Shown in pieces: positions 27,461-35,186 of a stretch of DNA of 47,529 nt. This DNA comes from Lysobacterales bacterium (lineage in GTDB: Bacteria; Pseudomonadota; Gammaproteobacteria; Xanthomonadales; SZUA-36), in the NCBI GenBank assembly GCA_028289465.1, contig JANQPM010000113.1, forward strand, positions 1-47,529, in the 5' to 3' direction. Every line of letters starts with the position of its first letter. The first letter of the stretch is position 1. Both the position numbers and the translations under genes were made by a program. Under the pieces are notes generated by a model. The model worked only from the letters and a program-made list of their open reading frames with translations, was not told the origin of the DNA and did not search any database.

Positions 27461-28384
27461 ATGAACATCGATGAGAACTATCCCAGAGACTTGAAAGGAT
27501 ACGGCCGGAACTGGCCGCATCCGCAATGGCCCGGCGATGCCCGGCTGGCGTTGCAACTGGTTCTGAATTACGAGGAAGGCGGCGAGAACTGCATTCTGCA
27601 CGGCGACGGCGCCAGCGAAGCTTTTCTGTCCGAGATTCCCGCCGCCGAACCCCGCGACGGCGTTCGGCATATCAGTATGGAATCGATCTATGAATACGGG
27701 TCGCGTGTCGGCGTCTGGCGACTGGCCGATCTGTTCGAGCGCTATGACATTCCGGCAACGGTGTTCGCGGTCGGCATGGCCGTCGAACGCTATTCCGATC
27801 CGGTACGGCAACTGCACCAGGCCGGCCATGAAATCTGCGGTCACGGCTACCGCTGGATCGACTACCAGTATGTGGATGAAGCCACCGAGCGGGACCATAT
27901 GCAGCGTGCGATCCGGGCTATCGAATCGGCCGTCGGCGAACGCCCGCTGGGCTGGTATACCGGCCGCACCAGCCCGAATACGCGCCGGCTGGTGGTCGAA
28001 GAAGGCGGTTTTCTCTACGATGCCGACGATTACAGCGACGAGTTGCCGTTTTGGGATACCCGTTATGGCCGGCCGCAACTGGTGATCCCGTACACGCTGG
28101 ATGCGAACGATATGCGCTTTGCCACCGCCCAGGGTTTTAACAGCGGCGAGCAGTTCTACCAATACCTGAAAGACAGCTTCGATGTGCTGTACCGCGAGGG
28201 TGAGACCCGGCCGCGCATGATGTCCGTCGGCCTGCATTGCCGGCTGGCCGGCAGGCCCGGCAGACTGGCCGCGCTGGAACGCTTTATCCAATACGCCAAG
28301 CAGTTTGAACAGGTCTGGTGGTGCCGGCGGATCGATATCGCACAGCATTGGCATCGGCAGCATCCGGCGCCATTAAATTGCTGA
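27461..28384 (+). CDS. puuE: Allantoinase PuuE (NodB/polysaccharide-deacetylase fold)
   Basis: 307 residues from the ATG at 27461; a GTG directly in front (27458) is an equally placed alternative. The start of the family is recognisable (YPRDLKGYGRNWPHPQWP, LVLNYEEGGENC). The deacetylase-fold motifs follow: GVWRLADLFERY, GHEICGHGYRWIDY with its His residues, and GWYTGRTSPNTRR. It opens the ring of allantoin to give allantoate, which the downstream Alc cleaves. PuuE is unrelated to the amidohydrolase-type AllB. It is transcribed away from uraH and is followed by an AT-rich islet rather than by its pathway partner uraD. Confidence 0.95.
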   Translation: MNIDENYPRDLKGYGRNWPHPQWPGDARLALQLVLNYEEGGENCILHGDGASEAFLSEIPAAEPRDGVRHISMESIYEYGSRVGVWRLADLFERYDIPATVFAVGMAVERYSDPVRQLHQAGHEICGHGYRWIDYQYVDEATERDHMQRAIRAIESAVGERPLGWYTGRTSPNTRRLVVEEGGFLYDADDYSDELPFWDTRYGRPQLVIPYTLDANDMRFATAQGFNSGEQFYQYLKDSFDVLYREGETRPRMMSVGLHCRLAGRPGRLAALERFIQYAKQFEQVWWCRRIDIAQHWHRQHPAPLNC

Positions 28385-28405
28385 TAGATGAAAGGCAGTG
28401 TCTAT

Positions 28406-28434
28406 TTGACGCGCGAAGGTATGCCAGTTAATAT
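28406..28434 (+). promoter_or_regulatory. Candidate sigma-70 promoter for the AT-rich islet
   Basis: TTGACG at 28406-28411 and TAATAT at 28429-28434 are separated by exactly 17 bp; an overlapping TATATA follows. The -35 box matches the consensus at five of six positions and the -10 box at four. It stands in the 171-bp gap between puuE and the first islet gene, where base composition turns abruptly AT-rich. Confidence 0.45.
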
Positions 28435-28555
28435 ATAAAGCATAAGTTTAGTTTATTGGTGTTGGGGGTTCTATATGATTCTAGAATTACAAACTATCCG
28501 TTATTCACATCTGCGATAGTGACAATTGAAAGGAATCTAGCTAGAACATCTTGAT

Positions 28556-29494
28556 ATGCCTAAAGCAAAGTACTTTTTTTTAGGCCTGATAGTCTTGTCA
28601 GCAATGGCATATGTCCTAACAAATGTCAGTAAACGCTCGCAAACACCTCCAAATTCTGTAGCTAGTCAAACATCCCTCCAGTCGGCTAAATCTCCAGGTA
28701 GTGAAAGCCACGAAGACAGGAAAATGTCAGTGGATGAGAACGACACGGAGAGTGAAGAATATTCCGATGATATTACGTACATATTTGAAAGGCTTACACC
28801 TGTCCGGGATTCTGTACCAGAGCTGACGCGTCTAGCTACGCTCGGTGATGCTGAAGCTAATTTTCGGCTTTATGAAATTTATAGCGATTGTCTTTTTGCG
28901 CCATCTGACTTTAAGGAAATTCCCGAAGACCATTCAGAGATAAGCTACTCCGAAACAGAATTTGCAGATGTATCTTTCAGTGCGGCAGATAAATACGGTG
29001 TTTCCGATGCCAATCAAATAAGCGATCAGCTTATTCATATATGTACGGGATACGAAGAGTTTGGGCATACCATGGCCGATGCCTATAAATGGTTAGTTGC
29101 GGCCATAGAAAACGGTAAGAATTCAGCCGTGGTGGATTTGTACTATCTAAAGCCAGACCTCGTTTTTGGCCAACAGACTACCCACGACTTAAGTCAGCGC
29201 ATGGCGTTCGCTAAAGAAATCTCCAAGCACAATGAACTGGTGCGCGAGACATTGCCATACGTGGCAGCTTCGGGAAATGAAGCTGCAATGCTTGCATTGG
29301 CAAGAATGTATGCAATTGGTGAGATAGTTGATCCAAATCCATTTGAGGCAGCTTATTGGCTTACGGCATATGAAAAATTATCCAATAAGAGCGTTTCTCC
29401 GCATTTCAAGAAGTCTGTTCTTAATGGAATTTCTGAAAAAGAGTATGAATCCGTCCATTCACGAACAAATCAACTGCTAGAGATTATTAACTAA
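28556..29494 (+). CDS. Membrane-anchored Sel1-like repeat protein of unknown function
   Basis: 312 residues. A hydrophobic N-terminus (YFFLGLIVLSAMAYVLT) without a clear cleavage site suggests a membrane anchor. A Ser/Glu-rich disordered linker follows to ~75, then a helical domain. Two short segments resemble Sel1-like repeats: GDAEANFRLYEIYSD near 98 and GNEAAMLALARMYAIGEIVDPNPFEAAYWL-type sequence near 240-270. Sel1 repeats usually mediate protein contacts. Codon use and composition are clearly AT-rich compared with the purine genes on either side, which suggests transfer. It is followed after 3 bp by a small membrane peptide and then a secreted Cys-rich protein, so these three form a likely unit. 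No precise function can be given. Confidence 0.7.
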   Translation: MPKAKYFFLGLIVLSAMAYVLTNVSKRSQTPPNSVASQTSLQSAKSPGSESHEDRKMSVDENDTESEEYSDDITYIFERLTPVRDSVPELTRLATLGDAEANFRLYEIYSDCLFAPSDFKEIPEDHSEISYSETEFADVSFSAADKYGVSDANQISDQLIHICTGYEEFGHTMADAYKWLVAAIENGKNSAVVDLYYLKPDLVFGQQTTHDLSQRMAFAKEISKHNELVRETLPYVAASGNEAAMLALARMYAIGEIVDPNPFEAAYWLTAYEKLSNKSVSPHFKKSVLNGISEKEYESVHSRTNQLLEIIN

Positions 29495-29497
29495 ATA

Positions 29498-29686
29498 GTG
29501 CAAATACAGGAAAAAATATTGGTGTTCTCTTTCGTGGCGCTCACGATTGTTGGCACCTTATCTTTTATTTATTTGTTTGTGACTATGAAAAACGGCGTTT
29601 TTCTTTTTTTAGCGATAACAAATGGTGTTTTTTTTATTTACTCATTAAAGCGTTTTAAGGGACTAAAAAAGGGTGGGCATAAATAA
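29498..29686 (+). CDS. Small two-helix membrane protein
   Basis: 62 residues with a GTG start at 29498, three bases after the previous stop. Two hydrophobic helices (about 7-30 and 33-50) are followed by a strongly basic tail (KRFKGLKKGGHK). No family is recognised. The stop codon shares one base with the ATG of the secreted Cys-rich gene (TAATG), so translation is probably coupled. In that position it could be an immunity or accessory protein for the secreted product, but this is only a guess from size, topology and coupling. Confidence 0.6.
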   Translation: MQIQEKILVFSFVALTIVGTLSFIYLFVTMKNGVFLFLAITNGVFFIYSLKRFKGLKKGGHK

Positions 29687-30174
29687 TGAAAAATGTACTG
29701 CTATATTCAGTGTTTGTTTTTGGGTTTGTTACCGTTAGTAGTGCTATGGCCCAGCAGCAAGAACCGAGCCCCAGTGGCTTACAATGCGCTGCTACATATC
29801 TGGGCGTAGCGTCTGCTGAGGCATTGGCTGTTGTTCCATGTTTCAAGTGCGCAGGGCGAAGATCAGCAGGGGATTGCTTGACATGTGCAGGAGCGGTCAG
29901 CGCAACGGTTATTGCTCTTTATCAGGCTTTTAACACTTGCGGTTTCGGGCCTACACCAATGAACTCTGAAGATGTTGGGCAACACAAAGACGATAAAGGA
30001 CGCAAGCTTCCCTACAATTGCAGCACTTCAGATAAAGTCAAACGGGTGCGAGAAGTGCGCTCTACCAGGGTTTGTGCAGGTGACACTTGTTGGGATGAAA
30101 AAGTTTATGTTGATTACTTTGTTCCTGCCTATAATTGGCGAGACCAATGTGGAAATACTGAGAACGATCACTAG
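29686..30174 (+). CDS. Secreted ten-cysteine protein with mirror-symmetric cysteine spacing
   Basis: 162 residues. A signal peptide ends about residue 22 (Ala-Met-Ala). The mature part has ten cysteines: 34, 52, 55, 64, 67, 85, 112, 130, 135 and 155. The first six follow C-x17-C-x2-C-x8-C-x2-C-x17-C, which is symmetric about its centre. The two 17-residue arms are Ala/Val-rich and helical, and the centre holds two CxxC motifs (CFKCAG, CLTCAG). The second half (100-162) is charged and carries two further cysteine pairs. Gly/Ala-rich, Cys-rich segments of this sort occur in secreted antimicrobial proteins such as halocin C8, but I cannot claim homology. The CxxC pairs could also bind metal. It is coupled to the small membrane protein upstream, and the gene is AT-rich. 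Confidence 0.75.
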   Translation: MKNVLLYSVFVFGFVTVSSAMAQQQEPSPSGLQCAATYLGVASAEALAVVPCFKCAGRRSAGDCLTCAGAVSATVIALYQAFNTCGFGPTPMNSEDVGQHKDDKGRKLPYNCSTSDKVKRVREVRSTRVCAGDTCWDEKVYVDYFVPAYNWRDQCGNTENDH

Positions 30175-30220
30175 CTTGGGTAAGCGATAGCGGGCAGCTC
30201 AAAAGAACGCTGTTTTTGGA

Positions 30221-30239
30221 GTCAGCGTAAATAGCTGAC
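30221..30239 (+). terminator. Possible weak terminator hairpin after the islet
   Basis: GTCAGC (30221-30226) and GCTGAC (30234-30239) form a 6-bp stem with a 7-nt loop, followed by AATTTTA. The stem is short and the T-run broken, so termination would be weak. It stands between the Cys-rich gene and uraD. Confidence 0.35.
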
Positions 30240-30270
30240 AATTTTACTCGACCCCAACAAGTTGGTTTCA

Positions 30271-30840
30271 ATGAGCCGCGACACTTTTATTCAGACCTTT
30301 GGTGGTATCTACGAGCATTCGCCGTGGGTGGCCGAGCGTTTATACGACCAGGGTCTGGACGCCGAACACGACACGCCTCAAGGCCTTCATCGCGCGATGC
30401 GGCGAATCGTCGACCGTGCGGGCGAACCACGCCAGCTCACATTGCTCCGTGCGCATCCGGACCTGGTTGGGCGTGCGGCATTGGCCGGGGAACTGACGGC
30501 GGATTCCAGTGCCGAGCAGGCCAGTGCCGGGCTGGACCGGTGTACGCCGGCGGAATTGACGGAGTTCCAGGACCTGAACCTTCGCTACCAGGCGAAGTTC
30601 GGTTTTCCGTTTATCCTGGCGGTCAGGAACAGGACGCGTCAGCAGGTGCTTGAAGCGTTCAGAGCGCGAATTGAGCACGCGCCAGAAACGGAATTTGCAA
30701 CCGCGCTGGCCGAAGTGCACAAAATCGCGGGGTTGCGGCTGTCAGCGCTGATGGACAGGCCGGACTTGGCGCTATTCGTAGCGCAGTGCGTCGATCGGGT
30801 CCAGATTGGCCGCTTTGGCCGCCGGAATGATGCCGAATAG
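30271..30840 (+). CDS. uraD: OHCU decarboxylase UraD
   Basis: 189 residues from the ATG at 30271 (a TTG three codons earlier is less likely). Catalytic His62 in AHPDL and Glu82 in SAEQ lie 20 residues apart, as in characterised OHCU decarboxylases. The motif EFQDLNLRYQAKFGFPFILAVRN is diagnostic (pieces FQDLNLRYQ and FGFPFILAV). The enzyme turns OHCU from UraH into S-allantoin for PuuE. Family members normally end near the segment GLRLSALM (about residue 160). Here about 28 residues follow, encoded by DNA that is also the end of the MacB permease gene on the other strand (30772-30840). The extension may be a consequence of that convergent overlap. Confidence 0.93.
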   Translation: MSRDTFIQTFGGIYEHSPWVAERLYDQGLDAEHDTPQGLHRAMRRIVDRAGEPRQLTLLRAHPDLVGRAALAGELTADSSAEQASAGLDRCTPAELTEFQDLNLRYQAKFGFPFILAVRNRTRQQVLEAFRARIEHAPETEFATALAEVHKIAGLRLSALMDRPDLALFVAQCVDRVQIGRFGRRNDAE

Positions 30841-31995
30841 AATGCCCACCAGGCTGGAAAAGCCCAAACTCAGCATAATGGCCCAGGCCGGTACGCTGAC
30901 CGGCGGAAAATCCGGAATATACGCGCCGACCAGCGCGCCGAGGCCATAACCCAGCACAATGCCGATAATGCCGCCGATCAGGCACAGCGCGACCGCCTCG
31001 ATCAGAAATTGCAGCAGAATATCCCCGCGCTTGGCGCCGAGCGCTTTGTTAATGCCGATTTCCCGAGTACGTTCGGTGACCGAGACCAGCATGATGTTCA
31101 TGATGCCGATGCCGCCGACCAGCAGCGATATGCCGACGATACCGGCAGCCACGGCGGTGATCGAGCCGGCGATATTGTTGAAGCTTTCCAGCAGTTGTTC
31201 GGGCGTCTGAATCTTGAAGTCGTCGGCATCGTCTTCTTTCAGGTTATGCCGGGTTCGCAAAATGCGTGTCATGCGTTGCTTGACAGCTTCTAGCTGGTTC
31301 GGGTCTTCCAGCTTCAGTTGAATAATAATATTGCGTTCGGCCGCATAGCCCAGCACGCGCCGCGATGCGCTGTACGGGATCACGATAAAATTATCCTGCG
31401 AAATACCCAGCAGCTCGCCGCGTTTTTCCAGCGCGCCGACCACCTTGAACCATTCGCCGTACATTTGGATATATTCGCCGATCACCTGATCTTCCATTTC
31501 CAGGTCATCGATCACATCCGAGCCGATCACTGCGACCGACCGGCCGCGGCTGTCATCGGTCTGCAGCAGAAAGCGTCCGAGTTCCGGGTACTGCTCGTAC
31601 AAATGCTGATAGCCGGCGACCGTGCCGACCACAGAAAACACGGTCATTTCCTGACCGCGCCAGCTCACCTGGGTGGCTGGCAGGTTGACGCTGGGGATGA
31701 TATCGGTGATCTGCGGCACGCGGGCTTCGATGGCTTCCAGATCGCCGTAGGTGAGTTTCGCGAACTGTCCTTCGAGCTGTTTGCGGAACGGCGTATGCGG
31801 CTGGATGGTAATGGTATTGGAACCGAGGCCCTGGAACTGGTCGACGATATTTTTTCGCAGCCCTTGAACCACCGATACCACCGCGATAACCGCCGCGACG
31901 CCGATAATGATCCCGAGCGAGGTCAGGATACTGCGCAGGCTGTGCGCACGCAGCGCAGACAATGCGGCCCGTATGCTTTCAAACAGCCGAAACAT
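30772..31995 (-). CDS. MacB-like ABC transporter permease subunit
   Basis: 407 residues. Membrane helix near 20-45 (LTSLGIIIGVAAVIAVVSVVQG), a large periplasmic domain (~50-280) of the MacB_PCD type, then three helices (about 290-400) with the FtsX-like signature GGIGIMNIMLVSVTERTREIG in two pieces (GGIGIMNIML, SVTERTREIG). It lacks its own ATPase domain; that subunit is encoded by the upstream gene, with which it overlaps by 17 bp. Together with the adaptor it should form a tripartite mechanotransmission pump that moves peptides, siderophores or lipoproteins from the periplasm outward. No outer-membrane TolC gene is present in the window. Its 3' end overlaps uraD tail to tail by 69 bp. Confidence 0.9.
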   Translation of the reverse strand: MFRLFESIRAALSALRAHSLRSILTSLGIIIGVAAVIAVVSVVQGLRKNIVDQFQGLGSNTITIQPHTPFRKQLEGQFAKLTYGDLEAIEARVPQITDIIPSVNLPATQVSWRGQEMTVFSVVGTVAGYQHLYEQYPELGRFLLQTDDSRGRSVAVIGSDVIDDLEMEDQVIGEYIQMYGEWFKVVGALEKRGELLGISQDNFIVIPYSASRRVLGYAAERNIIIQLKLEDPNQLEAVKQRMTRILRTRHNLKEDDADDFKIQTPEQLLESFNNIAGSITAVAAGIVGISLLVGGIGIMNIMLVSVTERTREIGINKALGAKRGDILLQFLIEAVALCLIGGIIGIVLGYGLGALVGAYIPDFPPVSVPAWAIMLSLGFSSLVGILFGIIPAAKAANLDPIDALRYE

Positions 31996-32731
31996 GCTGC
32001 CCCCGGTCGGTCAGCTGGTCAGCCACCACCTGGCCGTCGTGCAGTCGTATCACGCGGTGGCAATGCTGTGCGATCTCCGGTTCGTGGGTTACCACGACCA
32101 GGGTCTGGCCCTGCGCGACAAGACGGTCGAACAGCGCCATGATTTCGTCGCTGGTCTGGGAATCCAGATTACCGGTCGGTTCGTCGGCCAGCAGGATCGC
32201 CGGTTCGGTAACCAGCGCCCGTGCGATGGCAACCCGCTGGCGCTGCCCACCGGACAACTGGTTCGGTAAATGATCGACCCGGTCGCCCAGGCCGACGTCT
32301 TCCAGTGCCTGCTGTGCGAGAATCCTACGTTGCCGAATCGGAATCTGGCGGTAGATCAGCGGCTGCATCACATTGCGCAGCGCGTCCATGCGCGGCAGCA
32401 GATTGAAACTCTGAAAGATAAAACCGATACGCCGGTTGCGAATCGTTGCGAGTTGATTCTGGCTCAACTGACCGACCGAGGCGCCGTCGAGAATATAGTC
32501 GCCTTCGGATGGCCGATCCAGGCAACCCAGAATATTCAGCAGCGTGGATTTGCCGGAGCCCGATGCGCCGATTACCGCGACATAGTCGTTACGGCGAATG
32601 CTGATCGACACCTTGTCCAGCGCCGCGATATGCTGGTCGCCCATGGTGTAAAAACGGCTGACGGATTTCAGCTCCAGTACCGTGCCGCGTACCGTGTCGT
32701 GTTGGGCGTTTGCTGTCGCCGCTTCGTTCAC
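31979..32731 (-). CDS. MacB/LolD-like ABC transporter ATP-binding subunit
   Basis: 250 residues, GTG start at 32731 overlapping the stop of the adaptor gene (GTGA). Walker A GASGSGKST, Q-loop in FIFQSFNLLPRM, ABC signature LSGGQRQRVAIARAL, Walker B AILLADEPTGNLD and the switch His in VVVTHEPE are all intact. It powers the neighbouring permease. The ATPase and permease, fused in E. coli MacB, are separate here, as is common in other proteobacteria. Substrate cannot be read from this subunit. Confidence 0.93.
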   Translation of the reverse strand: MNEAATANAQHDTVRGTVLELKSVSRFYTMGDQHIAALDKVSISIRRNDYVAVIGASGSGKSTLLNILGCLDRPSEGDYILDGASVGQLSQNQLATIRNRRIGFIFQSFNLLPRMDALRNVMQPLIYRQIPIRQRRILAQQALEDVGLGDRVDHLPNQLSGGQRQRVAIARALVTEPAILLADEPTGNLDSQTSDEIMALFDRLVAQGQTLVVVTHEPEIAQHCHRVIRLHDGQVVADQLTDRGQHVSAV

Positions 32732-33909
32732 GTGCTCTGTCCGTCCTCGTCCACTGCCTTGACGGCAGCGTTATCGCTCAGGCTGCGCAGCATCCGCAGC
32801 GGGCCGGTCGCAATTTTCGCACCTTCTTTCAGGCCATCGGTGATTTCGATCAGCGTATCGTTTTGCAGACCGGTAGTCACCGGCCGCTTTTGCGCCGTGT
32901 TGTTGTCGACCACGTAGACGTAAGCCTGCTCTTCTTCGGTATCTTCGGCCTCTTCGTAGAGCACGGCCTCGATCGGCACGGCAACGGCTTTTTCCGCTGC
33001 GGTGGTGTAGATTTCCGCGCGGCAGTTAATGCCGGGACGTATCAGTTCGATATCCGCACTGTCCAATTGCAGCCGGACCAGGAAGCTCAGGCTGTTCTTG
33101 CCCTGCGGTTTTTTAGCGGTGATCGCAATGGTTTCCACCTTTCCGGTAATCGGTTGATCCGGTGCCGACACCGCAGTGACTTCGGCCTGCTGGCCGATCT
33201 CGACCTGCAGGATATCCGCCTCGTCAACCTGGACTTCGCTGACGATGCTTTCCGGGTCGGCCAGGCTCATCAATTGCGAACCGATGATATTGGTGGTGCC
33301 GGCCACCACTGTTTCGCCGACTTTTACATCCAGCGAGGTGACAATGCCGTTGATCGGCGATCTGATGGTGGTTTTCTTCAGCCGGTCCCGCGCCTGCGAC
33401 AATTGTGCCTGGGCCTGCTTCAGCGATTCCCGCCGCGATTGCAGATCCACCTGGGCCAGCCGGGCTTCGTTCTCGACCGCATCGTAATTGTCCTGGCCGA
33501 TCATTCCCTTTTCGAACAGCGAGCGTTGCCGCAGCAGTTTTTTGTTCAGGTGTTCGGCCAGAATCCGCTGGCGTTCGATGCCGATACGCTGCATGCGCAC
33601 ATTGGCCTCGTTTTGCGCGACATCGGCCTCGAACAGTTCCGGGTCGATGCGCAGCAGAATCTGGTCAACGCTGATTGCTTCGCCTTCCTCGACCAGTATC
33701 TCGCTGATGCCGCCGGTGATTTCCGGCCTCAGCGTGACCTGGTCGCGGTAGTTGATTGTGCCCGAGGTCAACACACTGGCGCGAATATCCTGGCGCTCGA
33801 CGGTTGCCATGCGGACTTCGACGGCATTGGCAGACCCGCCGCGCTTGGCCAGCACAGCCGCCAGCGCGATACCCGCAATAATCGCGATCAAAATGACCCA
33901 TCGTTTCAT
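32728..33909 (-). CDS. MacA-like periplasmic adaptor (membrane fusion protein)
   Basis: 393 residues. An N-terminal membrane anchor (VILIAIIAGIALAAVLA) is followed by a barrel-sandwich (lipoyl-like) half near 60-85, a long alpha-hairpin (~95-180, QNEANVRMQRIGIERQRI and SLKQAQAQLSQARDRLKK), the second lipoyl half (TTIRSPINGIVTSLDVKVGE) and beta-barrel domains to the C-terminus. This is the HlyD/MacA order. It would link the MacB pump to an outer-membrane channel. GGAG lies 8 bp before the ATG. It overlaps the ATPase gene by four bases and follows the Yip1 gene by 42 bp, so the four form one operon. Confidence 0.92.
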   Translation of the reverse strand: MKRWVILIAIIAGIALAAVLAKRGGSANAVEVRMATVERQDIRASVLTSGTINYRDQVTLRPEITGGISEILVEEGEAISVDQILLRIDPELFEADVAQNEANVRMQRIGIERQRILAEHLNKKLLRQRSLFEKGMIGQDNYDAVENEARLAQVDLQSRRESLKQAQAQLSQARDRLKKTTIRSPINGIVTSLDVKVGETVVAGTTNIIGSQLMSLADPESIVSEVQVDEADILQVEIGQQAEVTAVSAPDQPITGKVETIAITAKKPQGKNSLSFLVRLQLDSADIELIRPGINCRAEIYTTAAEKAVAVPIEAVLYEEAEDTEEEQAYVYVVDNNTAQKRPVTTGLQNDTLIEITDGLKEGAKIATGPLRMLRSLSDNAAVKAVDEDGQST

Positions 33910-33951
33910 GGCCGACTCCGTGAAATTGTCGAGAGACTATTCGATCCGCCG

Positions 33952-34647
33952 TCAGGCCGCAGCAATGGCGAACCAGATGCCGTAAAGCACAACGTACGGT
34001 GCTGCGGCGATCAGCAGGGATTTGCCGAAACTCCGATTGGTCCACAGCTTCAGACCGAGAGCTGCCAGGCCGATGGTCCAAAACAGAAACGGCGTGATAC
34101 CGTTCATCACCCCGGCCAGAGCATGGTCATTCGGGTATTGGGTGACCAGGGAATTCAGGCTGAGGAAATTCAACTGCGATTCGTTGATTTGGTTGTTGCC
34201 GGTAAACAGCAGGTAGCCGAACATCGCAATGACCGACAGAATGCCGGGCCAGCCGCTCCACACGGACAAGGAAAACCAATGGCCGAAACCGTGCTCCTGA
34301 TCGCCCGAAAGCTTGTGTACCAGCAGCAGGTATATCGAATAGATCAGGTAAACGACAAGCGTGACCACAGCGGTGCCGACCAGTACGCTGGTCATTACCG
34401 TTCCCCGTTTGATGAACTGTTCGGCTTGGTCAGCCTGATCGGCCGGCATTGCGGCCAGCGTCTGCGCCTTGTACCAATCGAAATCGACAACGCTGTAGTA
34501 GTAGGCAAACAGCGCCATGGTGCCCAGCAGTAACAGCAGCAGCGGAATCCACAGCCACTTGGTGTTTTTTTCTATGCCGCGAAAAGCCTTGCTGGGTTCG
34601 ACGATAATGTCGAGCAGCGCAGACCATGCCGAAGTTGACGCGTTCAT
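33952..34647 (-). CDS. Yip1-family membrane protein
   Basis: 231 residues with about five membrane helices (WLWIPLLLLLLGTMALFAYY, SVLVGTAVVTLVVYLIYSIYL, GWPGILSVIAMFGYLLF, ITPFLFWTIGLAALGL and SLLIAAAPYVVLYGIWFAIA, each broken here for brevity). The N-terminus DIIVEPSKAFRGI is the usual opening of bacterial YIP1 proteins. Function is unknown in bacteria. It heads an operon with macA and both macB-type genes, so it may help regulate or place the pump. The ribosome site GGGAGAAGC lies a few bases upstream of the ATG. Confidence 0.8.
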   Translation of the reverse strand: MNASTSAWSALLDIIVEPSKAFRGIEKNTKWLWIPLLLLLLGTMALFAYYYSVVDFDWYKAQTLAAMPADQADQAEQFIKRGTVMTSVLVGTAVVTLVVYLIYSIYLLLVHKLSGDQEHGFGHWFSLSVWSGWPGILSVIAMFGYLLFTGNNQINESQLNFLSLNSLVTQYPNDHALAGVMNGITPFLFWTIGLAALGLKLWTNRSFGKSLLIAAAPYVVLYGIWFAIAAA

Positions 34648-34734
34648 AAGCTTCTCCCTCTAATGAAAACGTTCGTCTGATGAATCCATTGTATTCGGTT
34701 GGCGGGGTATTTCATGGGCTAGTAGTCATGCTAG

Positions 34735-34776
34735 GGTGTCTTGCGCCCGCTTCTTCCGCCTTCGGCGGAAACCGCA
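34735..34776. repeat. 42-bp direct repeat, copy 1
   Basis: Begins GGTGTCTTGCGCCCGCTTC and contains the hairpin TTCCGCCTTCGGCGGAA (7-bp stem, 3-nt loop), ending AACCGCA. Copy 2, 72 bp further on, differs only at a few bases near position 9-10. Its role is unknown. Confidence 0.85.
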
Positions 34777-34848
34777 GCCCCAAGACAACATAGGTTTATT
34801 GGATTCCAGCCTCTGATTCGCTGCGCGAACCAACCGGCTGTAATCGGC

Positions 34849-34890
34849 GGTGTCTTTTGCCCGCTTCTTCCGCCTTCGGCGGAAACCGCA
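34849..34890. repeat. 42-bp direct repeat, copy 2
   Basis: Begins GGTGTCTTTTGCCCGCTTC and carries the same hairpin TTCCGCCTTCGGCGGAA. The start-to-start distance to copy 1 is 114 bp. Confidence 0.85.
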
Positions 34891-35059
34891 ACCGACCGCC
34901 CCAAAGTTATCCATTTCGGGCTTCCCAGTCCGGCTTCTTTTCTTTCGGAAGACCGCCGAACTGTTAAGCCTGGGCTACGGCATGGATTGATGGGTTCTTG
35001 CCTTCGAGCCGGTTTATGGCCCAACCGGCAGGAACGGTGTTGGACCGGCAGGAACTATT

Positions 35060-35146
35060 GTAGGAGCGCCTTTAGGCGCGAATAGGGGTATGGCTAATGC
35101 GAGCTTTCAATACCTGGGAGCCGTTCGCGCCTAAAGGCGCTCCTAC
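35060..35146. repeat. REP doublet (REPIN-like)
   Basis: Left copy 35060-35081 reads GTAGGAGCGCCTTTAGGCGC plus GA. The right copy 35125-35146 is its exact reverse complement. It lies just downstream of the last four-cysteine gene, where it could end or protect that transcript. Confidence 0.92.
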
Positions 35147-35186
35147 TGGCAGTGACAATCTATGTTGGTTAGTGAATAAATCCGGG

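Larger units (their letters stand above)
34648..35186. other. 539-bp intergenic region holding two kinds of repeats
   Basis: No credible gene lies here. The stretch contains two direct copies of a 42-bp hairpin-bearing repeat (34735-34776 and 34849-34890), a short duplicated ACCGGCAGGAAC (35024-35035, 35044-35055) and a REP doublet (35060-35146). It separates the Yip1-MacAB operon from the four-cysteine gene family, all on the minus strand. The promoter of the Yip1 operon should lie near 34650-34730, but I see no strong boxes. Confidence 0.7.

Noticed and set aside
34735..34890. CRISPR array
   Set aside because: Only two copies with a 72-bp spacer and an internal hairpin, and no cas genes anywhere in the window.
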